Shown here: piece after piece, positions 1-7,342 of the stretch
Position numbering within the stretch: position 1 is the stretch's first letter
Layout of the letters: every line of letters begins with the position of its first letter
Source of the DNA: Tychonema sp. LEGE 06208
GTDB lineage: Bacteria; Cyanobacteriota; Cyanobacteriia; Cyanobacteriales; Microcoleaceae
Direction: 5' to 3'
DNA length: 39,950 bases
NCBI RefSeq assembly: GCF_015207505.1
Contig: NZ_JADEWT010000056.1
Coordinates: forward strand, 1 to 39,950
The notes under the pieces: generated by a model
The model's database searches: none
What the model was told of the DNA's origin: nothing
The model's input: only the letters and a program-made list of their open reading frames with translations
Program-made: the position numbers and the translations under genes

Positions 1-190
1 GGATGCCGTCAATGTCTACGGGAGGGGCTGCGATGAAGGCAGTGATGTAGCAGATTGTGGCAGTTAGCAAGGTAGGAATCATCAAGACGCCGAACCAACC
101 TACATAGAGGCGGTTGTCGGTCGATGTGACCCAGTTGCAAAACTGATCCCACAAGTTAGCGCTTTCGCGCTGCTGTAATGTGGCTGTCAT
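1..190 (-). CDS. psbA: Photosystem II D1 protein, N-terminal part (cut by window edge)
   Basis: The reverse strand from the ATG at 190 reads [20 protein letters not shown] and continues through [11 protein letters not shown] to PPVDIDGI, the unmistakable start of the D1 reaction-centre protein. Only about 63 of roughly 360 codons are inside the window, covering the stromal N-terminus and the beginning of the first transmembrane helix. D1 binds the primary-donor chlorophylls, QB and the manganese cluster in the thylakoid membrane. The residues that separate low-light from high-light D1 forms (position 130) lie outside the window, so the isoform cannot be told. A typical psbA promoter lies upstream at 255-283. 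Confidence 0.97.
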   Translation of the reverse strand, partial: MTATLQQRESANLWDQFCNWVTSTDNRLYVGWFGVLMIPTLLTATICYITAFIAAPPVDIDGI

Positions 191-254
191 GTGTTTATGA
201 TTGCGTTATTTGGTTTTCAATGTTCGTGACGGCTTTGTGTTCCGCCATGTATAT

Positions 255-283
255 AAGATAAACCTTTTATTTCAGTTTGTAAA
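255..283 (-). promoter_or_regulatory. psbA promoter
   Basis: On the minus strand a -35 box TTTACA (278-283) is followed after exactly 17 bp by a -10-like TATCTT (255-260), with a further TATATA run just downstream. This matches the sigma70-type architecture usual for cyanobacterial psbA genes. It would leave a leader of roughly 60 nt before the psbA ATG. The boxes are seen directly; the start of transcription is inferred. Confidence 0.7.
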
Positions 284-548
284 GGGTTTTTAACTACAGT
301 TTTTATTATATTCAATATAATTAAATCTTATCTTAAACTCTAATGCTTGCTGTATGCGGATTTCATAAAGCAGAGTTCGGAGTTTACGGGCGATCGCACG
401 AAAGAAATAATCTTCATAATCTAGCTGGCAAGGTGATTCGGGACTGGTGTGAGTGTTAAGATAGATGAAGTATTGCGATCGCCAACCGCAAAACTCGCAC
501 TTATATATATAGTTGTCGATCGAGTCCGATCGCTCAAAATCCCAAGGA
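284..548. other. Divergent intergenic region between psbA and cofG
   Basis: This AT-rich stretch separates two divergent genes. Apart from one HIP1 octamer near 476 and a TATATATATA run near 502-510 I see no convincing gene. A 91-codon reverse frame (290-565) exists but overlaps the cofG start and has no recognisable family. The stretch presumably holds the cofG promoter. Confidence 0.4.
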
Positions 549-1499
549 ATGTCCCGCACCGTCACCTACAGCCCCGCTTATACTCTGGTTCCCACCTACG
601 AGTGTTTCAACCGCTGCACCTATTGCAATTTTCGGGCCCAACCGCTGCAAAGTCCTTGGCTGACACTCCCAGAAGCCGAAACACAGCTTGAGTTGCTGTT
701 TCCTCAAGGTGTAATTGAAATTCTGATACTCAGCGGCGAAGTACATCCCGAGAGTCAGCGGCGAAAAGCTTGGTTTCAGAGGATTTACGATTTGTGCGAA
801 CTGGCACTTAGTCTCGGATTTTTGCCACATACTAATGTAGGGCCGCTCAGCTTTGAGGAAATGGCGCAGTTAAAACAGGTGAATGTCTCGATGGGGCTGA
901 TGCTAGAACAGTTGTCCCCCGATTTGTTACAAACTGTTCACCGACACGCACCGAGTAAAGTGCCGGCGCTGCGGCTGCAACAGTTAGAATTGGCCGGACA
1001 ATTACAGATTCCGTTTACGACTGGTTTGCTGTTGGGAATCGGGGAAAGTGAGGCTGATTGGATTGAGACTCTGGAGGCGATCGCCCGGATTCATTCGCGC
1101 TACAATCACATTCAAGAAGTTATCCTCCAGCCCCACAGCCCCGGAAATCAGCAAAGTTGGGACGGTGAAGTTTTTGATGCTACAACAATGCCGCAAGTAA
1201 TTGCGATCGCCCGCAGCATTTTATCTGCAGAAATCTCCCTGCAAATCCCGCCAAATTTAGTTACACAACCGGATATATTGCTGGCTTGTTTAGAAGCAGG
1301 TGCGACAGATTTAGGCGGAATCGGGCCATTGGATGAAGTTAATCCCGATTATCCTCACCTGCAACATCAAACTTTAACAGAAATTTTAGCAGCAGCGGGA
1401 TGGCAGCTCGTGCAACGTTTGCCTGTTTATCCTCAGTACGATAACTGGCTGCCGCAAACATTACAAACTGCTGTGAAACAATGGAGAGTTAGTCATTAG
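549..1499 (+). CDS. cofG: 7,8-didemethyl-8-hydroxy-5-deazariboflavin synthase subunit CofG
   Basis: This radical-SAM enzyme works with CofH to build the deazaflavin Fo (8-HDF), in cyanobacteria best known as the antenna chromophore of DNA photolyase. The 4Fe-4S binding motif C-x3-C-x2-C is visible as CFNRCTYC (C19, C23, C26). The NVSMGLMLEQ and TTGLLLGIGE segments and the overall length of about 317 residues fit CofG. I start at the ATG at 549 (MSRTVTYSP), which the family usually begins close to. A TTG at 513 would add 12 residues with no family support. The last two codons and the stop (SH*) lie inside a heptamer tandem array, so the C-terminus may vary with repeat number. No cofH is in the window. 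Confidence 0.9.
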   Translation: MSRTVTYSPAYTLVPTYECFNRCTYCNFRAQPLQSPWLTLPEAETQLELLFPQGVIEILILSGEVHPESQRRKAWFQRIYDLCELALSLGFLPHTNVGPLSFEEMAQLKQVNVSMGLMLEQLSPDLLQTVHRHAPSKVPALRLQQLELAGQLQIPFTTGLLLGIGESEADWIETLEAIARIHSRYNHIQEVILQPHSPGNQQSWDGEVFDATTMPQVIAIARSILSAEISLQIPPNLVTQPDILLACLEAGATDLGGIGPLDEVNPDYPHLQHQTLTEILAAAGWQLVQRLPVYPQYDNWLPQTLQTAVKQWRVSH

Positions 1500-1567
1500 T
1501 CATTGGTCATTAGTCATTAGTCATTAGTCATTGGTCATTAGTCATTAGTCATTAGTCATTGGTCATT
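1491..1567. repeat. Heptanucleotide tandem array (STRR type), 11 units
   Basis: Eleven uninterrupted 7-bp units read as AGTCATT or GGTCATT. Every fourth unit is the G variant (units 3, 7 and 11), giving a 28-bp higher-order period. The first units overlap the stop codon of cofG. The same heptamer, in reverse orientation, recurs at 25804-25866. Such short tandemly repeated repetitive sequences are typical of filamentous cyanobacteria. Confidence 0.93.
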
Positions 1568-1589
1568 ATACCAAATTCGGGTTGGGACT

Positions 1590-1665
1590 CCCCTTTATAA
1601 ATTCGTCGGCGCAGGCCGACATCGTTTGTGTAGACGCGGTTTCAACCGCCGAATCATCAAAGGGG
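1590..1665. repeat. Palindromic element with two internal hairpins
   Basis: The ends CCCCTTTATAAATTCG and CGAATCATCAAAGGGG form an imperfect inverted repeat. Inside are two perfect hairpins: GTCGGC-gcag-GCCGAC (1605-1620) and GCGGTT-tc-AACCGC (1636-1649). The 76-bp unit sits between the convergent ends of cofG and the SDR gene, so it could act as a bidirectional terminator as well as being a dispersed repeat. Confidence 0.6.
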
Positions 1666-1676
1666 TATGTTAACTT

Positions 1677-2453
1677 TTAAATCAAAGAACCGCCACCATC
1701 AATCCAGACTTCAGTACCTGTGATAAAACTGGAGGTATCCGATACCAGAAATAACACTAATTGGGCGACTTCTTCGCTAGAACCGGCGGTATTATCAGTC
1801 AAAGGAATCATATCTTGAATGGAATTAGGCGAGACTGGAATGCGATCGAGATGGCGCTTAACAGTGCTTTCATTGATCCCAGTCAGCACCCCGCCCGGAC
1901 AGATAACATTGACTCTGATGTGACTCGAAGAAAGTTCTAGCGCCAGCATTTTTGCTAAAGCTACCTGGGCAGCTTTGCTGCAAGCGTAAGCTGTAGCGCC
2001 AACTTTTTTGAAGCTTCTGGTGCCATTAATCGATGAGGTAATCACAATCGAACCTCCTTGTTTTTTTAGATAAGGAACTGCATATTTTACAGTCAAAAAT
2101 GTTCCCGTCAGATTGGTGTTAATTGTCTGTTCCCACTCATCCAGTCCTATCTCTTCTACCGGCGACCAGATACCGTTAATCCCCGCATTGGCGAACACAA
2201 TATCAATTCTTTGATATTCGTCAAAAATTGTTTGAAATGCTTGCTGCATTTGCCCAGAATGACCCACATCTGCGGCAATTGCCAGCCCGCTGCCTCCTTC
2301 ATTAATTAGTTTGCGGACTGTTTCTTGCGCCGTTTCTAAACTTAGATCGATAATAGCAACTTTTGCGCCTTCCTTGGCCATTAAAATTGCTGCTGCACGA
2401 CCAATTCCCGACCCGCCGCCGGTAATAACGGCAACTTTTTCTGCAAGTTTCAT
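1677..2453 (-). CDS. SDR family NAD(P)-dependent oxidoreductase
   Basis: This is a classical short-chain dehydrogenase of 258 residues. It shows the cofactor motif TGGGSGIG (11-18), an Asp at 36 after the second strand that suggests NAD(H) preference, NAG (89-91), N114, Ser at 140-141, and the catalytic Y156-x3-K160 (YACSK). The C-terminal IDGGGSLI is the usual end of FabG-like SDRs. The substrate cannot be told: FabG, glucose dehydrogenase and many catabolic SDRs share these features. No clear Shine-Dalgarno precedes the ATG. It lies 199 bp downstream of the amylase gene on the same strand with a hairpin between them, so it is probably transcribed separately. Confidence 0.88.
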   Translation of the reverse strand: MKLAEKVAVITGGGSGIGRAAAILMAKEGAKVAIIDLSLETAQETVRKLINEGGSGLAIAADVGHSGQMQQAFQTIFDEYQRIDIVFANAGINGIWSPVEEIGLDEWEQTINTNLTGTFLTVKYAVPYLKKQGGSIVITSSINGTRSFKKVGATAYACSKAAQVALAKMLALELSSSHIRVNVICPGGVLTGINESTVKRHLDRIPVSPNSIQDMIPLTDNTAGSSEEVAQLVLFLVSDTSSFITGTEVWIDGGGSLI

Positions 2454-2591
2454 ATTTTTTTATGTAATTTATTTTGGGGCGATGTCTATAAATATAAGTA
2501 TAGATAGATAGGACTGAAGTCACCACTACGAATAGACTTTAGTCATCAAAAACAGCTAAGTAAAAATTTGTTTAATGCGATAATTGTAGCG

Positions 2592-2616
2592 GTAAGGTGC
2601 GCGTAGCGCACCCTAC
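2592..2616 (-). terminator. Hairpin downstream of the amylase gene
   Basis: GGTGCGC-gta-GCGCACC is a perfect 7-bp stem that extends across one mismatch to GTA/TAC. It lies 37 bp past the amylase stop and upstream of the SDR gene. There is no strong T-run, so it may be a dispersed repeat used as a terminator or transcript-end stabiliser. Confidence 0.5.
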
Positions 2617-2652
2617 TTTAGACAGAGGATTCCATCAAGATTATGGTCATGC

Positions 2653-4131
2653 TTACTGCTGCGGAACCCAGACAGAAACTGAACCGGCGTTACACCTAAA
2701 ATCTGCCCAACCATCGTCATTTGTTACGATGGGTTCTTTGACGTGTTCCATGATGTCAATATAAGTTCGATTGGGCTGTCCGACTTCCATAAACTTAGTG
2801 CCATCGCCTCCATTACTTAGTACCACAGCCATCCCACCAGGGTGTTCTTCGTTTCCTAGTCGCGTCCAGCCAATTGTATTAGCGTGGTCGAAGTAATCGT
2901 ATTGATTCCCGTAGGAATAGGTTTGGCGCGCCAACAGCAATTTATCTAGAATCCACTGATGTTTGTCTAACCAAATCTCGTATTCATTGCCATCATTTGC
3001 TGTATCTTTATAGTGATCGCCGTAATAATCCGGGTAAAAAATACAGGGATATCCTTCACTCCGCAGCAGGATTAAAGCGTAAGCAAGGGGTTTAAACCAA
3101 GATTCGACAACTGATTCTAACGATTGCAAGGGTTGAGAATCGTGGTTGTCAACCAAAGTAACGGCTAGAGTGGGTTGTTGTTGAACGAGGGTGCCGTCGA
3201 AAATTGTTCGCAAGTCGTAGCTGTTGCCGGCTTTGCTAGCAGCGTGGAAGTTATAGTGGAGGGGCGCATCAAATAAGGATACTTTACCGTCCGTTGCTTG
3301 GATGAAGTAATGCAAAGCTTCCACTTCGTAAGACCAATATTCACCTACGGCAAATAGGTCGCGTTTGGCATAGTTGCGGACGTGTTCTAACCACTCTTGG
3401 AAAAATCCTGCTGCTACGTGTTTGACGGCATCAAAACGAAATCCGTCAACGTTTGTTGTATCCACATACCACTCGCCCCAGTATTTTAATTCCCCGGTGA
3501 CTTCTGGGTTGTCCATATCTAAGTCGCAACCCATGAGGTAGTCAAAATTGCCTTTTTCTAGGTCTACTCCCTCATCAAATTTTTTGCCTTTTAGTAGGTA
3601 AATGGCATGGTTTTCAGTGTCGTAAGCGTTGTAATCAATGGCGTCAAAATGCCACCAATGCCACTCCATACTGGAATATTTTTTCTCGCGGCCAGGGAAA
3701 GTAAAATGCGTCCAAGCTTTGATTTTTTGATATTCGCCTATGGTGTCATTGCGGTTGTCTGGATTGAAGGGTGTGGCTTCGGCTTCTTCTTCGGCATCGG
3801 CACCTAATTTGTGGTTGAAGACAACATCGGCATAAATCCGAATTCCAGCATCTTGTGCAGCTTTGATTGCGCGTAAATACTCATCTTTTGTACCGTATTT
3901 AGTGCGTACTGACCCTTTTTGGTCGAATTCGCCTAAATCGAATAAGTCGTAGACACCATAGCCCACATCCATACCGCCACCCGTTCCTTTATAAGCGGGT
4001 GGCAACCACAGAGATGTAACGCCAATTTTAGCTAAATCCTTTGCAGATTCTGCTAGCTGATTCCACAGGTTTCCGTCATCGGGGGTGTACCAGTGGAAAT
4101 ACTGCATCATGACGCCATTGACTTCAGACAT
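2653..4131 (-). CDS. Cytoplasmic alpha-amylase (GH13)
   Basis: This 492-residue glycoside hydrolase of the GH13 family hydrolyses alpha-1,4-glucan, probably internal glycogen or maltodextrins, because no signal peptide is present. Conserved regions appear in order: DVVFNH (102-107, region I), GFRFDAVKH with nucleophile D234 (region II), VGEYW with acid/base E264 (region III), and VDNHDSQ with D331 (region IV). The start MSEVNGVMMQYFHWY and the GEYW signature match the subfamily of E. coli AmyA and Bacillus liquefying amylases rather than secreted plant-type enzymes. AGGA lies about 10 nt before the ATG. The gene stands alone with 430 bp of free DNA upstream. Confidence 0.93.
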   Translation of the reverse strand: MSEVNGVMMQYFHWYTPDDGNLWNQLAESAKDLAKIGVTSLWLPPAYKGTGGGMDVGYGVYDLFDLGEFDQKGSVRTKYGTKDEYLRAIKAAQDAGIRIYADVVFNHKLGADAEEEAEATPFNPDNRNDTIGEYQKIKAWTHFTFPGREKKYSSMEWHWWHFDAIDYNAYDTENHAIYLLKGKKFDEGVDLEKGNFDYLMGCDLDMDNPEVTGELKYWGEWYVDTTNVDGFRFDAVKHVAAGFFQEWLEHVRNYAKRDLFAVGEYWSYEVEALHYFIQATDGKVSLFDAPLHYNFHAASKAGNSYDLRTIFDGTLVQQQPTLAVTLVDNHDSQPLQSLESVVESWFKPLAYALILLRSEGYPCIFYPDYYGDHYKDTANDGNEYEIWLDKHQWILDKLLLARQTYSYGNQYDYFDHANTIGWTRLGNEEHPGGMAVVLSNGGDGTKFMEVGQPNRTYIDIMEHVKEPIVTNDDGWADFRCNAGSVSVWVPQQ

Positions 4132-4563
4132 ATTAAGTTTTTCCTGTTTTTTAAAGTTGCCCGATCTATTGTTGTTAGTTGCCGATCGCTCTCGCTATTT
4201 CTGCAATCTACGGTCATTACGAATGATAAAATATATGAATGAATAATAAAATATATCTTTTGACAGATTGACAATTTTGTATATTGTCTAGAAATATTTT
4301 TTAGCATATGTAACAGCGCAAAAAATATATTCTAGGATTTGTGATTGTGCGATCGCAAACCTGCTTGATATGATGTCAGCTTGAAGGCCGACGATTAAAT
4401 CGGTTTGCAGTGAGGATAAATGGTTGGTAGTGAGAACTTCTGTCTTCTGAGTTTTGAGGCGCACACAAGTCCGAACGATCGAACTTGGTAAGGGTTATTT
4501 TACGGGAAAGAAGATAATTCTTCGATTGGGTCGATCGCACAACGACCTCTAAACTGTCAAATA
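4132..4563. other. AT-rich intergenic region upstream of the amylase gene
   Basis: This 432-bp stretch lies between the cpdA-like and amylase genes, both on the minus strand. It is very AT-rich near 4220-4330, with several ATATAT runs, and has one HIP1 octamer near 4350. It should contain the amylase promoter, but I could not single out boxes with confidence. No coding potential is evident. Confidence 0.4.
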
Positions 4564-5343
4564 TCAAGATATTGCAGGTTCTCCGGCTACTCGCTCAATC
4601 TTAGTATCCCAAGTACCGTCGATCGCCAATTCGAGCAATCTAAATCCGGGCCCGATGGTGTCGAGGACAATCGGAGAGGTTTTGGGCAACAGTTGGATGC
4701 AGGTACTGGGAGTACCCAAGCAGGAAACTCCGCCTCGCTGTTGGTGAAATTCTTGATGAATGTGGCCGCAAAGGACTATTTTGATTTGAGGGTATCGATC
4801 GACAATTGCAAAAAATTCATCGGCATTGTGCAGCATCATGCTGTCCATGATTTCACAGTCGATCGCCAGCGGATGATGGTGCAAAGCAATCGTAACAAAT
4901 CGATCGCCCGTTTGTTGCAGTTGAGAGTCCAGCCAATCCAAACTCTCCGGGGAAAGCCGCCCGCCGTCACATCCGGCTTCGACACTCGAAAGCAGCAGAA
5001 ACTGCCAGTTTCCCAAGTGAAATGATTTTTCTGGGGAAATGGGCGGGCGATTTAAGATTTCCGCCATAACTGGGATGTTGTCGTGATTCCCAGGTATCCA
5101 GTAAGCGGGGATGTTGAGGGGGGAAATCAAGGAGGCCAGGAGTTGGTAGGATTCGGCTGTTTCGTCTTGGGATAAATCTCCTGTCAGCAAAAGCAAGTCT
5201 GGCGGCGGCTTTATCTGTTGCAGGCGATCGAGAACTGTTTCGAGGGTGCGGGCTGTCGAGATCCCTTTCCATTGTCGATCGATCAGTGCAAACAAGTGAG
5301 TATCGGTGATTTGGGCGACTCGGAGGGGAGAAACTGTTGTCAT
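4564..5343 (-). CDS. cpdA: CpdA-like metallophosphoesterase (3',5'-cyclic-nucleotide phosphodiesterase family)
   Basis: This 259-residue calcineurin-like phosphoesterase has the full two-metal set: ITDTH (D14, H16), TGD (D56), GNHD (85-88), LHHHP (154-158) and GHIH (193-196). Segments such as ITDTHLF, LHHHPL, CGHIHQE and GTPSTCIQ are close to those I recall of E. coli CpdA, which hydrolyses cAMP. The length is also close to that family's. Cyanobacteria use cAMP signalling, so a role in cAMP turnover is plausible, but related enzymes cleave other phosphodiesters. The gene is monocistronic in appearance and is followed by free DNA on its 3' side. Confidence 0.85.
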   Translation of the reverse strand: MTTVSPLRVAQITDTHLFALIDRQWKGISTARTLETVLDRLQQIKPPPDLLLLTGDLSQDETAESYQLLASLISPLNIPAYWIPGNHDNIPVMAEILNRPPISPEKSFHLGNWQFLLLSSVEAGCDGGRLSPESLDWLDSQLQQTGDRFVTIALHHHPLAIDCEIMDSMMLHNADEFFAIVDRYPQIKIVLCGHIHQEFHQQRGGVSCLGTPSTCIQLLPKTSPIVLDTIGPGFRLLELAIDGTWDTKIERVAGEPAIS

Positions 5344-5473
5344 GGCTGCTGTTGCGGGCGAAGCGGAGGCGATCGAGCTATTTATAGATTAGCCTGGGAT
5401 GGGGTTGTGGGGGCGATCCTCTTCGAGGGCTTCGCTAACGAACTTTGGGCGATGGAAATTTTTGAAAGATATG

Positions 5474-5501
5474 TTGAAATAATCAGGATTTGGTGTATTA
5501 T
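5474..5501 (+). promoter_or_regulatory. Probable promoter of the tRNA-Cys gene
   Basis: TTGAAA (5474-5479) and TATTAT (5496-5501) are spaced 16 bp apart and end 27 bp before the mature tRNA. A small hairpin ACGTCA-attatc-TGACGT (5508-5525) lies in the predicted 5' leader. The boxes are seen; function is inferred. Confidence 0.5.
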
Positions 5502-5528
5502 CGTATAACGTCAATTATCTGACGTAAC

Positions 5529-5599
<71 letters not shown>

Positions 5600-5718
5600 T
5601 TATTTTTTTTGGTTTACACAAGCTCGAAACTGCCAATTTGTAAGGTTTTCGGGATTGTAACGAAGTGTATACAACACACAATCCACTACAATCAAACACG
5701 AGAATTAATACCGATTTA

Positions 5719-5965
5719 AGGCGTTGCTGAGTTAAACTATGAGACCGCGTCCGGTAGATTAATAGCAAAAACCATTCGATCGCGCGTGCGGACTTTAGTC
5801 CGCTATACGACTGCGGACTAAAGTTCGCTATACGAACATGATTTAAATCGGTCAATCGACCGAACAGGAGCTCAAAACTGTTGTTTACAAAAATCCAGAA
5901 TCTTTGTAAACAATAGTTTTGGGATTTGTATATTTAGCCGTTGATACTCTAATTCAGCAACGCCT
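5719..5965. mobile_element. MITE-like element with 16-bp terminal inverted repeats
   Basis: AGGCGTTGCTGAGTTA at 5719-5734 is mirrored by TAATTCAGCAACGCCT at 5950-5965, with one mismatch. The 247-bp interior has no open frame of its own but is full of secondary structure: GCGGACTTTAGTCCGC (5788-5803), GCGGACTAAAGTTCGC (5813-5828), and a long hairpin (5873-5891 with 5903-5921, 19-bp stem, one mismatch, 11-nt loop). The terminal GGCGTTGCTGA motif recalls ends of IS-type elements in cyanobacteria, from memory only. With no transposase, this fits a non-autonomous element or insertion-sequence remnant. Confidence 0.6.
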
Positions 5966-6011
5966 ATTTTACCAGCTTTTGTCACTGAAGTTTTTTTGAC
6001 CTAAATCCTTA

Positions 6012-6189
6012 CAACCCGGTTTCTGAGATTGTGCGTCCTAGCAAGAAACCGGGTTTTTGCGAAGATATTCGATGTGATGCGAAGATATTGGAAAAAACCC
6101 AGTTTCTGAGTTGTGCGTGGGTAGCGAGAAACCGGGTTTTTGCGAAGATATTCGATGTGATGCGAAGATATTGGAAAAAACCCGGTTTC
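6012..6189. repeat. Two tandem copies of a 62-bp inverted-repeat unit
   Basis: Copies at 6045-6106 and 6128-6189 begin with GAAACCGGGTTTTT and end with AAAAAACCCGGTTTC (one base changed in the first). Each therefore closes as a hairpin, and each contains a doubled GCGAAGATATT motif. The copies are nearly identical and spaced 83 bp apart. A partial unit starts near 6012. A third copy lies at 6936-6997, on the other side of the Uma2 gene. Confidence 0.9.
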
Positions 6190-6224
6190 AGAGATGGTGC
6201 GGGGGTAGCAATTATTCAAAATCT

Positions 6225-6785
6225 CTAGGCAAATAATGTGGCTACCGACACGCTAAAACCTGGTAACAAAGGACTGGTTAAATTATCTTCTTTAAATAAA
6301 GTCATCGCTAATTTCAAAATTCCGCTTTCCCGACGGTAAATTTCTACTTTTTGCTGTATGCGGTCAAATATCCAATATTCGCGCACGCCTTGAACTGAAT
6401 ATAATTTTAGCTTGGATTGGCGATCGCGCTTTTCATTCTCTTCACCGGGAGACATCACCTCTACCACCAACTCCGGTGCACCCGCCAAATGTCCGGCTTC
6501 ATCTAATATCTGTGCTAAACGTTCATAGGTTACCCAAACTACATCAGGAATAACATTATCACTATCCGTAAAAACAAGACCCGGTACCTGGACAGCTTTA
6601 CCTAACTTCGTCTGTCTTGACCAAATAGTTAATTCAACACAAACATTGTTAGCAACGTTTTGATGTTTCCAGTGAGGTGCTCTTGTCACAACCAATTCTC
6701 CTTCGATTATTTCGTAACGGTTGCCGTTATCGGGTAATAATTCTAAATCAGCGCTTGTCCAGCGAACTTTTTCTGTGGTTGACAT
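6225..6785 (-). CDS. Uma2 family endonuclease-like protein (DUF820)
   Basis: This 186-residue protein belongs to the Uma2/DUF820 group with a predicted PD-(D/E)XK nuclease fold, very abundant in cyanobacteria. Visible signatures are YEIIEGELV, the IPDVVWV aspartate, the core LVVEVMSPGEENEKRDRQSK (E-x-V, then D and K) and LYSVQGVREYWIFD. The biological role of the family is unknown; a link to mobile DNA or restriction is only inferred from the fold. The ATG at 6785 gives the usual family start. The stop lies 35 bp from the 62-bp repeat pair, and another copy of the repeat sits upstream, so the gene is bracketed by the same repeat family. Confidence 0.85.
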   Translation of the reverse strand: MSTTEKVRWTSADLELLPDNGNRYEIIEGELVVTRAPHWKHQNVANNVCVELTIWSRQTKLGKAVQVPGLVFTDSDNVIPDVVWVTYERLAQILDEAGHLAGAPELVVEVMSPGEENEKRDRQSKLKLYSVQGVREYWIFDRIQQKVEIYRRESGILKLAMTLFKEDNLTSPLLPGFSVSVATLFA

Positions 6786-6935
6786 AGCTTTTACTCCACT
6801 CTGTTCTATTTTAATTATATACCAATTTTTTCATAATTTGGCTGCAGATGTTGGCGGATTTATGCGGATGGACGCAGATCTATCAGGGGTTGGTGGCGAG
6901 AAACCGGGTTTTTCTGAGATTGTGCGTCGTAGCAA

Positions 6936-6997
6936 GAAACCGGGTTTTTGTGAAGATATTCGATGTGATGCGAAGATATTGGAAAAAACCCGGTTTA
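6936..6997. repeat. Third copy of the 62-bp inverted-repeat unit
   Basis: This copy is nearly identical to those at 6045-6106 and 6128-6189, in the same orientation, with a G-to-A end change and one internal C-to-T change. A partial unit (GAAACCGGGTTTTT) directly precedes it near 6899. It lies in the 557-bp gene-free stretch between the Uma2 gene and mutS. Confidence 0.88.
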
Positions 6998-7151
6998 TGA
7001 GTGGAATAGCTTTTAACGACCGTTTTGCAGCGGATTTTGACCTACCTGCTGCATTTCGCGATCGATGTGAGCGATCGCGCGACTGAATACGGGCGGCTGC
7101 TAAATGAGGCTATGTAAATTGGAATGAGCGTGCACAAAGAATTAAGAAGGT

Positions 7152-7327
7152 TGCCAAATTGCAAATGAATTCAAATTACAATTTGGCAGTCAGGAGTTTA
7201 GTCCTTTCATCAGGTTTGTAGGGAGGACTTTAGTCCTTTGATCTAAGTTTTTAATGACAGGTTCATAGTCATAAATTTAGCCATTAAATCTGAGTTTTGA
7301 AGGACTAAAGTCCTTACTAAGAACCTT
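7152..7327. repeat. Cluster of palindromes between Uma2 and mutS
   Basis: A 10-bp inverted repeat TGCCAAATTG (7152-7161) / CAATTTGGCA (7179-7188) is followed by two members of the AGGACT-AGTCCT family (AGGACTTTAGTCCT near 7231 and AGGACTAAAGTCCT near 7303). These lie just past the mutS stop and may end its transcript. I see no gene here. Confidence 0.6.
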
Positions 7328-7342
7328 TTTGGCTGAAAAAAA

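Noticed and set aside
290-565. 91-codon reverse frame with a CEFCGW motif between psbA and cofG
   Set aside because: It overlaps the cofG start, lacks a ribosome-binding site and matches no family I know. A possible but unsupported gene; not annotated.
1491-1567. Regularly spaced repeats that might suggest a CRISPR array (also 25804-25866)
   Set aside because: The units are 7 bp with no spacers and no cas genes are present, so these are simple heptamer tandem repeats.
6001-6228. Overlapping short frames in both directions over the 62-bp repeats
   Set aside because: They only translate the hairpin repeats (KTRFL, KKPGF and similar).
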